A stretch of 14,220 nucleotides of DNA. It comes from Bacteroidales bacterium. Lineage in GTDB: Bacteria; Bacteroidota; Bacteroidia; Bacteroidales; UBA3824. The translations under genes were made by a program, and so were the position numbers. Below the pieces are notes generated by a model, which saw nothing but the letters and a program-made list of their open reading frames with translations, ran no database searches and was not told the DNA's origin. Below, in pieces: positions 1-5,719 of the stretch (positions are counted from its first letter, which is position 1; every line of letters starts with the position of its first letter). Where the stretch lies: contig JAEDDH010000042.1 of assembly GCA_016293845.1 (NCBI GenBank), positions 1-14,220 of the forward strand. Direction: 5' to 3'.

Positions 1-16
1 TTCGCTTCCTTATGAC

Positions 17-47
17 AAAAAAAGTCGGACTTTTTTCATCGTCCGAC
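17..47 (-). terminator. Rho-independent terminator of the nuclease-helicase gene
   Basis: Read leftward, the arms GTCGGAC and GTCCGAC (positions 41-47 and 24-30) enclose a 10-base loop and are followed by seven T residues (17-23). It lies 14 bases beyond the stop codon of the gene ending at 62, in the right orientation to end that transcript. Confidence 0.8.
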
Positions 48-61
48 CTGTAAAAACTTTC

Positions 62-2029
62 TTAATTATCCATTATATTCTTCAAATAATTGTATGTTCC
101 ATTATAAAACTTGCGTAATCTTGTTTCGTCGCTATCATCTCCATTTGGAATGAAAATAGCCATGCCTTGTCTTGCCCTTGTTAGTAAAACACGATAAGCG
201 TTTTTAAGATAATTTTTGTTATCATCTGAGTTTATATTTTGCCATTTTGTGCCGCTAAATTTGTTGTATGTCCAGCCATTTATATACCTAAAATCGGCAT
301 CCCAGGCAACTATTGTATAATCAAGCTCCAACCCCTGAATTTGAAATTCTGTTACAACATCTTCCAAATAATAGCTTGACCTAACGTCATCTTTGTCATT
401 CAAAAACCAGTTTTCAACATCAATATCATTTTTAACATATATACCTTCTGGTTTTAATCTCAATGCACCGCTACTTGCCACTAAACCATATCTCGTTGTT
501 CCTCTGCATTGATTTTTTACCCATGTCTTTGCCTCTTCTAAATCCCTTGTTAAAAGAATGGGATATTTGTTTTTTATTTTCTGATATAATGATTGCGCTG
601 TTTGTAAATCATTGTCAAGAATAGCTTTTACAAATGCAGATACATCTGGCGTCCTAAATGACCGTATTGATGACGCTAAATGCAAATTTACATCCTGATT
701 GATGTTTAAGTCTTCGATCATCTCCGCCCATTTTCTTCCTCTTGTGTATTCCGTATCGTTTAATTGTGGCGAAACAAAAACATCCCATTCTGAAAAAGAC
801 TTTCTCAATGAGTCAAACCACTCAGGAAGACCTGCTTCTCCTGTGTTTATCTCTTGTCCGCCACCGACCAAACAAATAACAACCGCCCAATCATTATGCC
901 TGTCTAATGTACTTATTAAAAATTCTGGCTCACTATAATCAAAATCCAAGACACCCTTTTTGGTTTTCATGAATTTTGAAATCATTTCTTTTGTCCACGC
1001 CCGTTGCGCCTCGTCAAAAATAGCAATCCTTTCAGGAGGAACATCATCATTTCCAACAAAACTATCCCTATATTTATGTATGATTTGAATAAAGGCACTT
1101 GTTTCTCGTAATGCTTCTCTTTTTGAGATTTTTTCTCCTTCCTCGCTTGCTTGTTTTACCTTATCACGCGCTAACGCTTCTTGCAAAACACTGACCAGGG
1201 GTTGGTTACCTGATAAAAACACCGCATGTTCCCCTTGTCGTGCATTTGCATGTTCAATGGCAAGATTAAGCCCTACCAATGTTTTCCCTGCACCGGGTAC
1301 ACCCGTCACAAAACATATGGATTTTCTTTTGTTATCCTTGCTATATGCAATTATTTCATCAATTGCACGCGTTGTTTCGCTCAGGTTTTTTGCATCTGCG
1401 TCACTTCTTGTTATTTCTTCAACTTTGTGCCCATTATATAACGCCTGCGCTGCTTCAATTATTGTAGGTGTAGGAAGATATTCCGAGTTTTCCCACTGCT
1501 CGTAATTGAAACTGTTGCAACAAATTTTTTCATCTATTAACGCTATAATTTCCCCGATATTGCCTCTATTACAAAAGAGCGGCTCTGCTATATTACCTTT
1601 TACTACGAAAGAGTTTTCAATCGTTTTTGCTTCTGTTGCAACAACAATAGGGATAATTATTTTGTCATGGCTTTCTTTTTGAAAATTTTGCAAATCAAGT
1701 GCATAGTCCAACACCTGTTCATTTGCGCCTTTTTTATACTCGGTCTCTCCGCACTTAAATTCAAGCAAATATACAACATTTTTATGCAAAAAAACAACAT
1801 CCACTCTTTTGCAAATCCTCGGTATAGTATATTCAAATATAATACGCCCTTCATCAAAACGCGCAAATTCTTTCTGTAAAATATTTATCTCTTCTGACCA
1901 TGTATTCTTCTGCAAAAGCGTTGTTTCAGAAAAACTATCGTTTTCGCAAATTATACCAAGTATCGTTTGTGGATTTTCGTGTAAAAATTGAAAAAGATCT
2001 GCCGAATAATAGCAACGTGAGTTCCTCAT
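62..2029 (-). CDS. PD-(D/E)XK nuclease / Schlafen-group-3-like (DUF2075) helicase fusion
   Basis: Predicted 655-residue cytoplasmic nucleic-acid enzyme. From the chosen start, residues about 70-110 show a RecB-type nuclease core: D77, then E90-F-K92, then Q105xxxY109. After this comes an ATPase/helicase domain of the DUF2075 (SLFN group 3 helicase) type: Walker A GVPGAGKT at 243-250, a DEAQ Walker B box at 339-342, and a C-terminal helicase motif ending in YRVLLTRARQG. Proteins of this architecture are common in phage-defence and accessory regions; the exact substrate is not known. I prefer the ATG at 2029 over an upstream in-frame ATG at 2068, because GGAGGG sits four bases before it and the 13 extra residues resemble translated leader. 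The gene is complete, monocistronic, and has its own promoter and terminator. It lies on the far side of the tRNA from the recombinase operon, so it may belong to a different insertion. A defence role is inference. Confidence 0.85.
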   Translation of the reverse strand: MRNSRCYYSADLFQFLHENPQTILGIICENDSFSETTLLQKNTWSEEINILQKEFARFDEGRIIFEYTIPRICKRVDVVFLHKNVVYLLEFKCGETEYKKGANEQVLDYALDLQNFQKESHDKIIIPIVVATEAKTIENSFVVKGNIAEPLFCNRGNIGEIIALIDEKICCNSFNYEQWENSEYLPTPTIIEAAQALYNGHKVEEITRSDADAKNLSETTRAIDEIIAYSKDNKRKSICFVTGVPGAGKTLVGLNLAIEHANARQGEHAVFLSGNQPLVSVLQEALARDKVKQASEEGEKISKREALRETSAFIQIIHKYRDSFVGNDDVPPERIAIFDEAQRAWTKEMISKFMKTKKGVLDFDYSEPEFLISTLDRHNDWAVVICLVGGGQEINTGEAGLPEWFDSLRKSFSEWDVFVSPQLNDTEYTRGRKWAEMIEDLNINQDVNLHLASSIRSFRTPDVSAFVKAILDNDLQTAQSLYQKIKNKYPILLTRDLEEAKTWVKNQCRGTTRYGLVASSGALRLKPEGIYVKNDIDVENWFLNDKDDVRSSYYLEDVVTEFQIQGLELDYTIVAWDADFRYINGWTYNKFSGTKWQNINSDDNKNYLKNAYRVLLTRARQGMAIFIPNGDDSDETRLRKFYNGTYNYLKNIMDN

Positions 2030-2051
2030 ATTCCCTCCTCTTAATATAATA

Positions 2052-2080
2052 ATGTTATCACAAAACAAGTTTTATTACAA
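2052..2080 (-). promoter_or_regulatory. Putative promoter of the nuclease-helicase gene
   Basis: Leftward -35 TTGTAA (2080-2075) and -10 TAACAT (2057-2052) are separated by 17 bases, placing transcription start near 2045, just upstream of the GGAGGG ribosome binding site and the ATG at 2029. The region is very AT-rich, so other -10-like boxes exist and the assignment is tentative. Confidence 0.4.
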
Positions 2081-2157
2081 TATAATAATTGTTCTTCACC
2101 TTATTATTTTTGCCTTTGCTTTAATTAAAGGATTTTTGCAAAATTGCCGCAATATGG

Positions 2158-2186
2158 TTGCCAAATCCGGCGAAATGTTGTATATT
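2158..2186 (+). promoter_or_regulatory. Promoter of tRNA-Ser
   Basis: A -35 TTGCCA (2158-2163) and -10 TATATT (2181-2186) have a 17-base spacer. This predicts a start near 2193 and a leader of about 29 bases before the mature tRNA 5' end at 2222. The leader contains an 8-bp inverted repeat (2191-2198 with 2205-2212, one G-T pair), possibly a processing hairpin. Confidence 0.65.
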
Positions 2187-2221
2187 ACACACGTTGGGCA
2201 TTTCCCCGACGTAATCAGATT

Positions 2222-2312
2222 GGAGAGATATCGAAGTGGTCATAACGAGCCGCACTCGAAATGCGGTCGTCAGGAAACTGGCGCAAGGGTTCGAATCCCT
2301 TTCTCTCCGCCA
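2222..2312 (+). tRNA. tRNA-Ser (anticodon CGA)
   Basis: A complete class II tRNA. The acceptor arm GGAGAGA (2222-2228) pairs with TCTCTCC (2302-2308); G is the discriminator base and CCA (2310-2312) is encoded. The anticodon arm is CCGCA-CTCGAAA-TGCGG, giving anticodon CGA, which reads serine UCG codons. A long variable arm follows, as expected for serine tRNAs, and the T arm AAGGG-TTCGAAT-CCCTT is canonical. The reading frame of the serine recombinase ends inside the opposite strand of this gene, so the 3' half is a candidate attachment region for the adjacent mobile element. Confidence 0.95.
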
Positions 2313-3898
2313 AGTGAAACTCGTTTGAACCCTTGAGGTTCAAGCGAGTTTTCCTTTTGTACGATGGGGTTGTCGTTTCCCGTTATGTTCGGGCAGTCGT
2401 TTGTTGCGGTTTTGCCGTTGCTCGCTATGTCGTTAAGGTGCGAAATAAGTTCTTCCGTGTCTTTCCTCTTAATTACCGTCGGGTGATTATCGCCGGTGTT
2501 GTAAAAGATTAAAATTTTGTCGTCATACAAAATAACACGGTTTATGAACGAGTTGAAAAACACGTTTTTTTCTTGCCCGTTTTCATACTTTTTACGGGCA
2601 AAATAGGTTAAAAACGCTTTTACTTTGTCCACTTCGAGCGGTTTTATCTGCCGAGCCTTTTCAAGCGAAATTTTGCTCTCTAATTCCTCTTTTTGCGTTT
2701 CGAGAGAAATCAGTCGTTCTTTGGTGGATTTAGTCACTATGCCTTGTTCTATGGCAGCAAACAGTGCGTTTATCGCTTTTTCTTTGGCTTTCAACTCATT
2801 TTCGAGATTTTCAAGCGTTGCGGTCTTTATTATCTCCGAATTGAATTTTGAAACGACCTGTTCGGCAACGGTTTGAATTACGTCGGGTTGCAGAACGTAT
2901 TTAACCGTCGTGCCGAATACCAGATCTTCAAGGTCTTGCTGTCTGTAATTTGCCTTTTTACAACTGTGTTTGTTGCGTTTTCTTCCGAAACACTTGTAAT
3001 AGTGATGAAGTTTACCTGTATGGCTTGTTCCCGTTTCGGCGGTCATCAAACTACCGCAAAATCCGCAAAACAATTTTCCGCTTAAAATATATGGCTGTTC
3101 GCTCTTGCTATCGCGCGGTTTATGTTTATGCTTGTCCATAATGACGTTGCATTCATAAAAAAGTTTTTCGTCCACGATAGGCGGTATGACGTTAGTGTAA
3201 ACCGTGCCGTGTGAAGTTACTTTCCCGATGTATTTTTCGTTGCGGATTATCCTTGCAAAACTATTCATATTGAACGACGAACCGGCTTTCGTCTTAATGC
3301 CTTGTCCGTTCAGCCTTGCAATAATTTCTTTCGCCTTTTCGCCGTTTTTGTATCTTGTAAAAACATCTCTGACAATATCCGCTTCGTAACTGTTTATCGT
3401 CCATTTTTTGTCCACGATGTCATAGCCGAAAAGCCCGTATCCGCCGATGAAGTAACCTTTTTCGTAACTTTCCCGTATACCGCGTTTTACCTTTTGCGAA
3501 AGTTCGGCGGAATAATATTCCGCCATACTTTCCAGCACTCCCTCGATTAAAATTCCGCTTGCGTCTTCCGTTATATTTTCCTTTGCAGATAGAACACGCA
3601 CGCCGTTTTTCTTTAACTTTGCTTTGTAATTCGCGCTATCGTAACGGTTACGGGCAAAGCGATCAAGTTGGTAAACAAGAACATAGTCAAAAGTTTTCTT
3701 TTTACTGTCCTCAATCATTCTTAAAAATTCCGGACGTTTGTCCGTTGTTCCCGTGAGAGCACGGTCTATGTATTCGGCTACAACGAGAAGGTCTTGTCTT
3801 TTTGCATACTCGTAGCATTCCCGAAGTTGTCCTTCGATAGACTGTTCCGTCTGACTGTGCGAACTGAACCTTGCATATATCACTACTCGCTTTTTCAT
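2270..3898 (-). CDS. Large serine recombinase (site-specific integrase)
   Basis: Predicted 542-residue integrase/excisionase that cuts and rejoins DNA through a phosphoserine intermediate, presumably moving the element it sits in. The N-terminal resolvase domain has YARFSS with the likely nucleophile S12, R10, and LDRFARN (R80, R83). A recombinase domain follows (about 155-255). Next is a zinc ribbon with C278, C281, C303 and C313, then a coiled coil (about 350-420), the standard large-serine-integrase layout. GGAGGAAGCA precedes the ATG, which overlaps the stop codon of the 65-residue gene by four bases, so translation is probably coupled. The last 13 codons are the antisense of the tRNA-Ser 3' end, and the preceding ones run through the tRNA terminator. 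The native C-terminus may therefore have been replaced by read-through at an integration junction. Catalytic parts look intact. Confidence 0.92.
   Translation of the reverse strand: MKKRVVIYARFSSHSQTEQSIEGQLRECYEYAKRQDLLVVAEYIDRALTGTTDKRPEFLRMIEDSKKKTFDYVLVYQLDRFARNRYDSANYKAKLKKNGVRVLSAKENITEDASGILIEGVLESMAEYYSAELSQKVKRGIRESYEKGYFIGGYGLFGYDIVDKKWTINSYEADIVRDVFTRYKNGEKAKEIIARLNGQGIKTKAGSSFNMNSFARIIRNEKYIGKVTSHGTVYTNVIPPIVDEKLFYECNVIMDKHKHKPRDSKSEQPYILSGKLFCGFCGSLMTAETGTSHTGKLHHYYKCFGRKRNKHSCKKANYRQQDLEDLVFGTTVKYVLQPDVIQTVAEQVVSKFNSEIIKTATLENLENELKAKEKAINALFAAIEQGIVTKSTKERLISLETQKEELESKISLEKARQIKPLEVDKVKAFLTYFARKKYENGQEKNVFFNSFINRVILYDDKILIFYNTGDNHPTVIKRKDTEELISHLNDIASNGKTATNDCPNITGNDNPIVQKENSLEPQGFKRVSLGGEKGIRTLAPVS
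2317..2356 (+). terminator. Terminator of tRNA-Ser
   Basis: The 15-base arms AAACTCGTTTGAACC (2317-2331) and GGTTCAAGCGAGTTT (2337-2351) pair fully apart from one G-T, with a five-base loop and a T-rich tail. It starts four bases after the CCA. It also lies within the 3' end of the recombinase reading frame on the other strand. Confidence 0.85.
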
Positions 3899-4092
3899 TG
3901 CTTCCTCCTGCCGAATACGCTCTCGGGCGTTAAATCGTCCATAGCTCCGCCGTTTCTCGCATAATCGAGTAAAATATCGGCTAAAATTTTTGCGCTTGTT
4001 TGTATTCTTTCTTTCGGCAGATTTAATCTGCCTTTTTCTTTGTGTCCCGTTGACAGATTAACTTCAACGGTGTTTTCTTGTATCCGCTTCAA
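3895..4092 (-). CDS. Small hypothetical protein upstream of the recombinase
   Basis: Sixty-five residues, charged at the N-terminus, with a probable amphipathic helix (about 30-48) and ending in GRRKQ. I do not recognise the family. Its stop overlaps the recombinase start by four bases, which makes the 3' part convincing as a real gene. The start is doubtful: the only initiation codon in frame is TTG at 4092, with no clear ribosome binding site and a stop codon (TAA) four codons upstream. The preceding 30-residue ORF overlaps it in another frame. A single-base frameshift could have split one gene of roughly 90 codons (see the entry at 4064-4156). Its position suggests a recombination directionality factor or a regulator, but nothing in the sequence proves that. 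Confidence 0.6.
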   Translation of the reverse strand: MKRIQENTVEVNLSTGHKEKGRLNLPKERIQTSAKILADILLDYARNGGAMDDLTPESVFGRRKQ

Positions 4093-4156
4093 CGTCCATA
4101 CTTATTGCGCGGATACTATGTTCTCTTTCCTGATGGCTGTAATGTTCTCTCACCAT
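4064..4156 (-). CDS. Thirty-residue ORF, possibly the 5' part of the frameshifted 65-residue gene
   Basis: A short frame begins at ATG 4156, preceded by AAGGAGG (4174-4168) at an 11-base spacing, and stops at 4064. Its product is rich in charged residues and contains SHQEREHSIRAISMDVEAD. It overlaps the 65-residue frame, which has no good start of its own. A +1 shift in the A-rich stretch near 4074-4080 (one extra base relative to an ancestral gene) would join the two into one protein of about 90 residues that uses this ribosome binding site. The alternatives are a genuine leader peptide or a sequencing error. Confidence 0.45.
   Translation of the reverse strand: MVREHYSHQEREHSIRAISMDVEADTRKHR
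4080..4116 (-). repeat. Inverted repeat around the TTG start of the 65-residue frame
   Basis: GTATCCGC (4080-4087) and GCGGATAC (4109-4116) are perfect 8-bp arms with a 21-base loop that contains the TTG at 4092 and an ATG at 4099. In RNA it could form a small hairpin in the recombinase operon transcript. It may be coincidental. Confidence 0.4.
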
Positions 4157-4215
4157 TACCGCAAAATCCTCCTTATCTCAGATTTCCGCAAGGCGAGAGT
4201 ATCTCGTCTTACGGA

Positions 4216-4506
4216 TTATGTTTTGTTTTTGTTTCTTTCTTCTGCGAATTTCGTAAGTTCGCTCTCGAAAAAGTCGTCGTAGCCGTCCTTTAATTTTGCA
4301 AAGGCGGTATCGTGTCGGGCTAACAGTTCTTCGTAGCCCGCCTGTATAAGTTCAACCTTCGTATAGCCGTGCTTTTTCAGAAACTCGTTTATTTCTTCCG
4401 CCGTCTTTCTCGGAACGCTCGTTCCCCATATAACGTTTTTGGCTTTGCGTTCTTCCTTGTGCCTTTCTTCGTATCTTTTGTCTTTTTCCTTTCTTGACTT
4501 TGCCAT
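4216..4506 (-). CDS. Small ribbon-helix-helix-like DNA-binding protein, first gene of the recombinase operon
   Basis: Ninety-six residues. A very basic N-terminus (1-24, KSRKEKDKRYEERHKEERK) precedes WGTSVPRKTAEEINEFLKKH and a second helix ending near residue 62. This strand-helix-helix pattern resembles Arc/MetJ-type ribbon-helix-helix proteins; the C-terminal third is acidic and helical. GGAGG lies nine bases before the ATG. It is the promoter-proximal gene of the leftward operon ending in the serine recombinase. A 10-bp palindrome sits directly over its predicted transcription start, so autoregulation and control of the integrase is the simplest reading. The fold assignment is from pattern only. 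A replication or mobilisation accessory protein is another possibility. Confidence 0.65.
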   Translation of the reverse strand: MAKSRKEKDKRYEERHKEERKAKNVIWGTSVPRKTAEEINEFLKKHGYTKVELIQAGYEELLARHDTAFAKLKDGYDDFFESELTKFAEERNKNKT

Positions 4507-4526
4507 CTTTTCATTCCTCCATGAAT

Positions 4527-4555
4527 ATATAATCGTATCTATACGACGATTATAT
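4527..4555. promoter_or_regulatory. Palindromic operator at the recombinase operon promoter
   Basis: Perfect 10-bp arms ATATAATCGT (4527-4536) and ACGATTATAT (4546-4555) are separated by nine bases. A nested inverted repeat, TCGTAT-CT-ATACGA, spans 4533-4546. It lies immediately downstream of and touching the -10 box, where bound protein would block transcription. The product of the first gene is the obvious candidate ligand (inference). Confidence 0.6.
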
Positions 4556-4582
4556 TTTACACGCTTTGTGTGCGTAAGTCAA
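4554..4582 (-). promoter_or_regulatory. Promoter of the recombinase operon
   Basis: Leftward -35 TTGACT (4582-4577) and -10 TAAAAT (4559-4554) are separated by exactly 17 bases, predicting a start near 4547 and a leader of about 40 bases before the ATG at 4506. This is one of the strongest promoter matches in the window. Confidence 0.8.
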
Positions 4583-4610
4583 GCTCTTTTGCGTTAGTCC
4601 GCTGATATTT

Positions 4611-4822
4611 TTAGTAAGAGCAGTGCGATTTCTTCTTGTGGATACGAGCAAATATTGCCCTTTCCGAAAAGTCGGTTTCCGACTTGTTCAGCGTATCGTT
4701 TTTGAAATAGATTGCAAAAACCTTATCCTGCTTGTTTTCCGATACCTTTTTCAAATTTATTTTCAGAGCTTTTGCTTTCCGTTTTCTGCCTGCTAAGGCG
4801 GGTACACTTGTTTGTAACTCAT
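4611..4822 (-). pseudogene. Small frameshifted gene remnant
   Basis: On the minus strand an open frame runs from a stop at 4847-4845 to a TAA at 4613-4611. From 4820 it encodes about 69 residues containing VPALAGRKRKAKALKINLKK and ending KKKSHCSY. It has no ATG, GTG or TTG at its beginning. A well-placed ribosome binding site, AAGGAG (4838-4833), and an ATG (4822) do exist, but in another frame that stops after nine codons. A single missing base just after the ATG explains both facts. The product is basic and lysine-rich; I do not recognise a family. It lies between the repeat array and the recombinase promoter and points the same way as the recombinase operon. A decayed gene of the mobile element is likely; a sequencing error is possible. 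Confidence 0.45.
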
Positions 4823-4842
4823 GATCTGTTATCTCCTTTCCC

Positions 4843-5430
4843 GTTCACTATATATGGGCATTAGCTTGCCTGTTTGCGGGGGTGTTTTTCGTAAGTTCTT
4901 GAAAATATCCTCTACTTATATTGGAAATTTTTCATCTCTTTGCGGGGGTGTTTCACTGAACATTTTCAAAAACCCTTCTACTATAATTGGAAACTTACCA
5001 TGCCCTTTGGCGGGGTGTTTTAAGAAATTCACGGTAATTTATTATCCCTCTACTATAATTGGAAACTTCCGGCACGAAAGTAAATGGTTTGCACGAAACT
5101 TTTTTCTTACAGAAGAAAATCTCCTCACTATATATGATCATTTACATATCGTTTGGCGTGGTGTTTTCGGAAAAAATTAAAATCCTCCTACTTATATTGG
5201 AAAGTTACAACGCTTTTGTCGGGGTATTTTACTAAATTTTTGCGAAAAAATTTTCCCCACTTAACCAAGGACACGAAAATCCGAAAGTTCGGGGTGTATA
5301 GAAAAATTTTCCTCCCATATATACCAAGGACATGAAAATAGTAAAGTTGACGGTCTAATAGCAATATTCCAAAAAATTCTTTACGCGAAAAAATATCCCT
5401 CCATAATACCCAAGGACACGAGATTTCGTT
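4843..5430. repeat. Degenerate tandem array of about nine 58-86-base units, unknown function
   Basis: A core resembling CTACTATAATTGGAAAC recurs at about 4847, 4914, 4980, 5052, 5127, 5190, 5259, 5317 and 5403, giving spacings of 67, 66, 72, 75, 63, 69, 58 and 86 bases. About 28 bases later most units carry a second box like GCGGGGTGTTTT (near 4876, 4942, 5009, 5155, 5218, 5288), often followed by GAAAATATCC leading into the next core. The last three units form a second subtype with CCAAGGACACGAAAA in place of TTGGAAAC. On the minus strand the cores read CCAATATAAGTAGGAGG, combining a -10-like and a Shine-Dalgarno-like string. No gene with support occupies the region. Frames crossing it simply repeat a peptide because the DNA repeats. 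The units are too divergent for CRISPR repeats. Candidates are a multi-site protein-binding or replication locus of the mobile element, or an array of small RNAs. Confidence 0.7.
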
Positions 5431-5665
5431 TTGCAACCGTTTTTACATGATTTTTACTGTTTTTTCTCGCAAACAAAAAGCCGCCGTGACAAAAACTTTA
5501 TCCCGACGACTATAATAAAAGCAGACTTCTGCCGCTATAAATTCCCACTAATATATTTTTCTAAAGCAATTCCGACCTTAAACACACTATCACCTCAATT
5601 GTACAAAAGGAATGAAAGTCGAAAATCAATATATACACAGAACAATTAAATAACAGTTTTAATGC
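5431..5665. other. Non-coding, AT-rich spacer
   Basis: No convincing gene is visible. The stretch contains the terminator at 5474-5510 and a small hairpin GCAGA-CT-TCTGC (5521-5532). It also has two very short frames with plausible ribosome binding sites: a 13-residue one starting near 5614 on the plus strand and a GTG-started 16-residue one on the minus strand around 5541-5591. Neither is supported beyond its start signal. Confidence 0.5.
5474..5510 (-). terminator. Putative leftward terminator before the repeat array
   Basis: Read leftward, GTCGTCG (5510-5504) pairs with CGGCGGC (5486-5480), using two G-T pairs, and is followed by TTTTTG. It would stop transcripts coming from the right before they enter the repeat array. 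The loop is long (17 bases), so confidence is moderate. Confidence 0.5.
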
Positions 5666-5707
5666 AAATAAAAAGCCGTGAGATCGGATTGACCTTTCTC
5701 TCGGCTT
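5666..5707 (-). terminator. Terminator of the hsdR operon
   Basis: Read leftward, AAGCCGAGAGA (5707-5697) pairs with TCTCACGGCTT (5683-5673) with one mismatch, followed by a T-rich tail (TTTTTATTT). It begins 12 bases beyond the stop codon of the gene ending at 5720. Confidence 0.8.
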
Positions 5708-5719
5708 CGGTTGCCGTGT

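Noticed and set aside
2030..2068. Upstream ATG at 2068 as start of the nuclease-helicase
   Set aside because: The ATG at 2029 has GGAGGG at ideal spacing, and the predicted -10 box overlaps the region that would otherwise be coding.
2052..2336. Plus-strand 94-codon frame
   Set aside because: It runs across the tRNA-Ser promoter and gene and is a translation of the tRNA.
4821..5180. Plus-strand 119-codon open frame across the repeat array, and an 82-codon minus-strand frame at 5188-5436
   Set aside because: The peptides repeat (STIIGN-like motifs) only because the DNA repeats. The frames have no proper ribosome binding site and do not follow unit boundaries, since unit lengths are not all multiples of three.
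4843..5430. CRISPR array
   Set aside because: Units are degenerate, the supposed spacers share a conserved GCGGGGTGTTTT-like box, spacing varies from 58 to 86, and no cas gene is present.
5606..5655. Thirteen-residue plus-strand ORF after AAAAGGA
   Set aside because: Too short to support without conservation, and it leads only into a terminator for the opposite strand.
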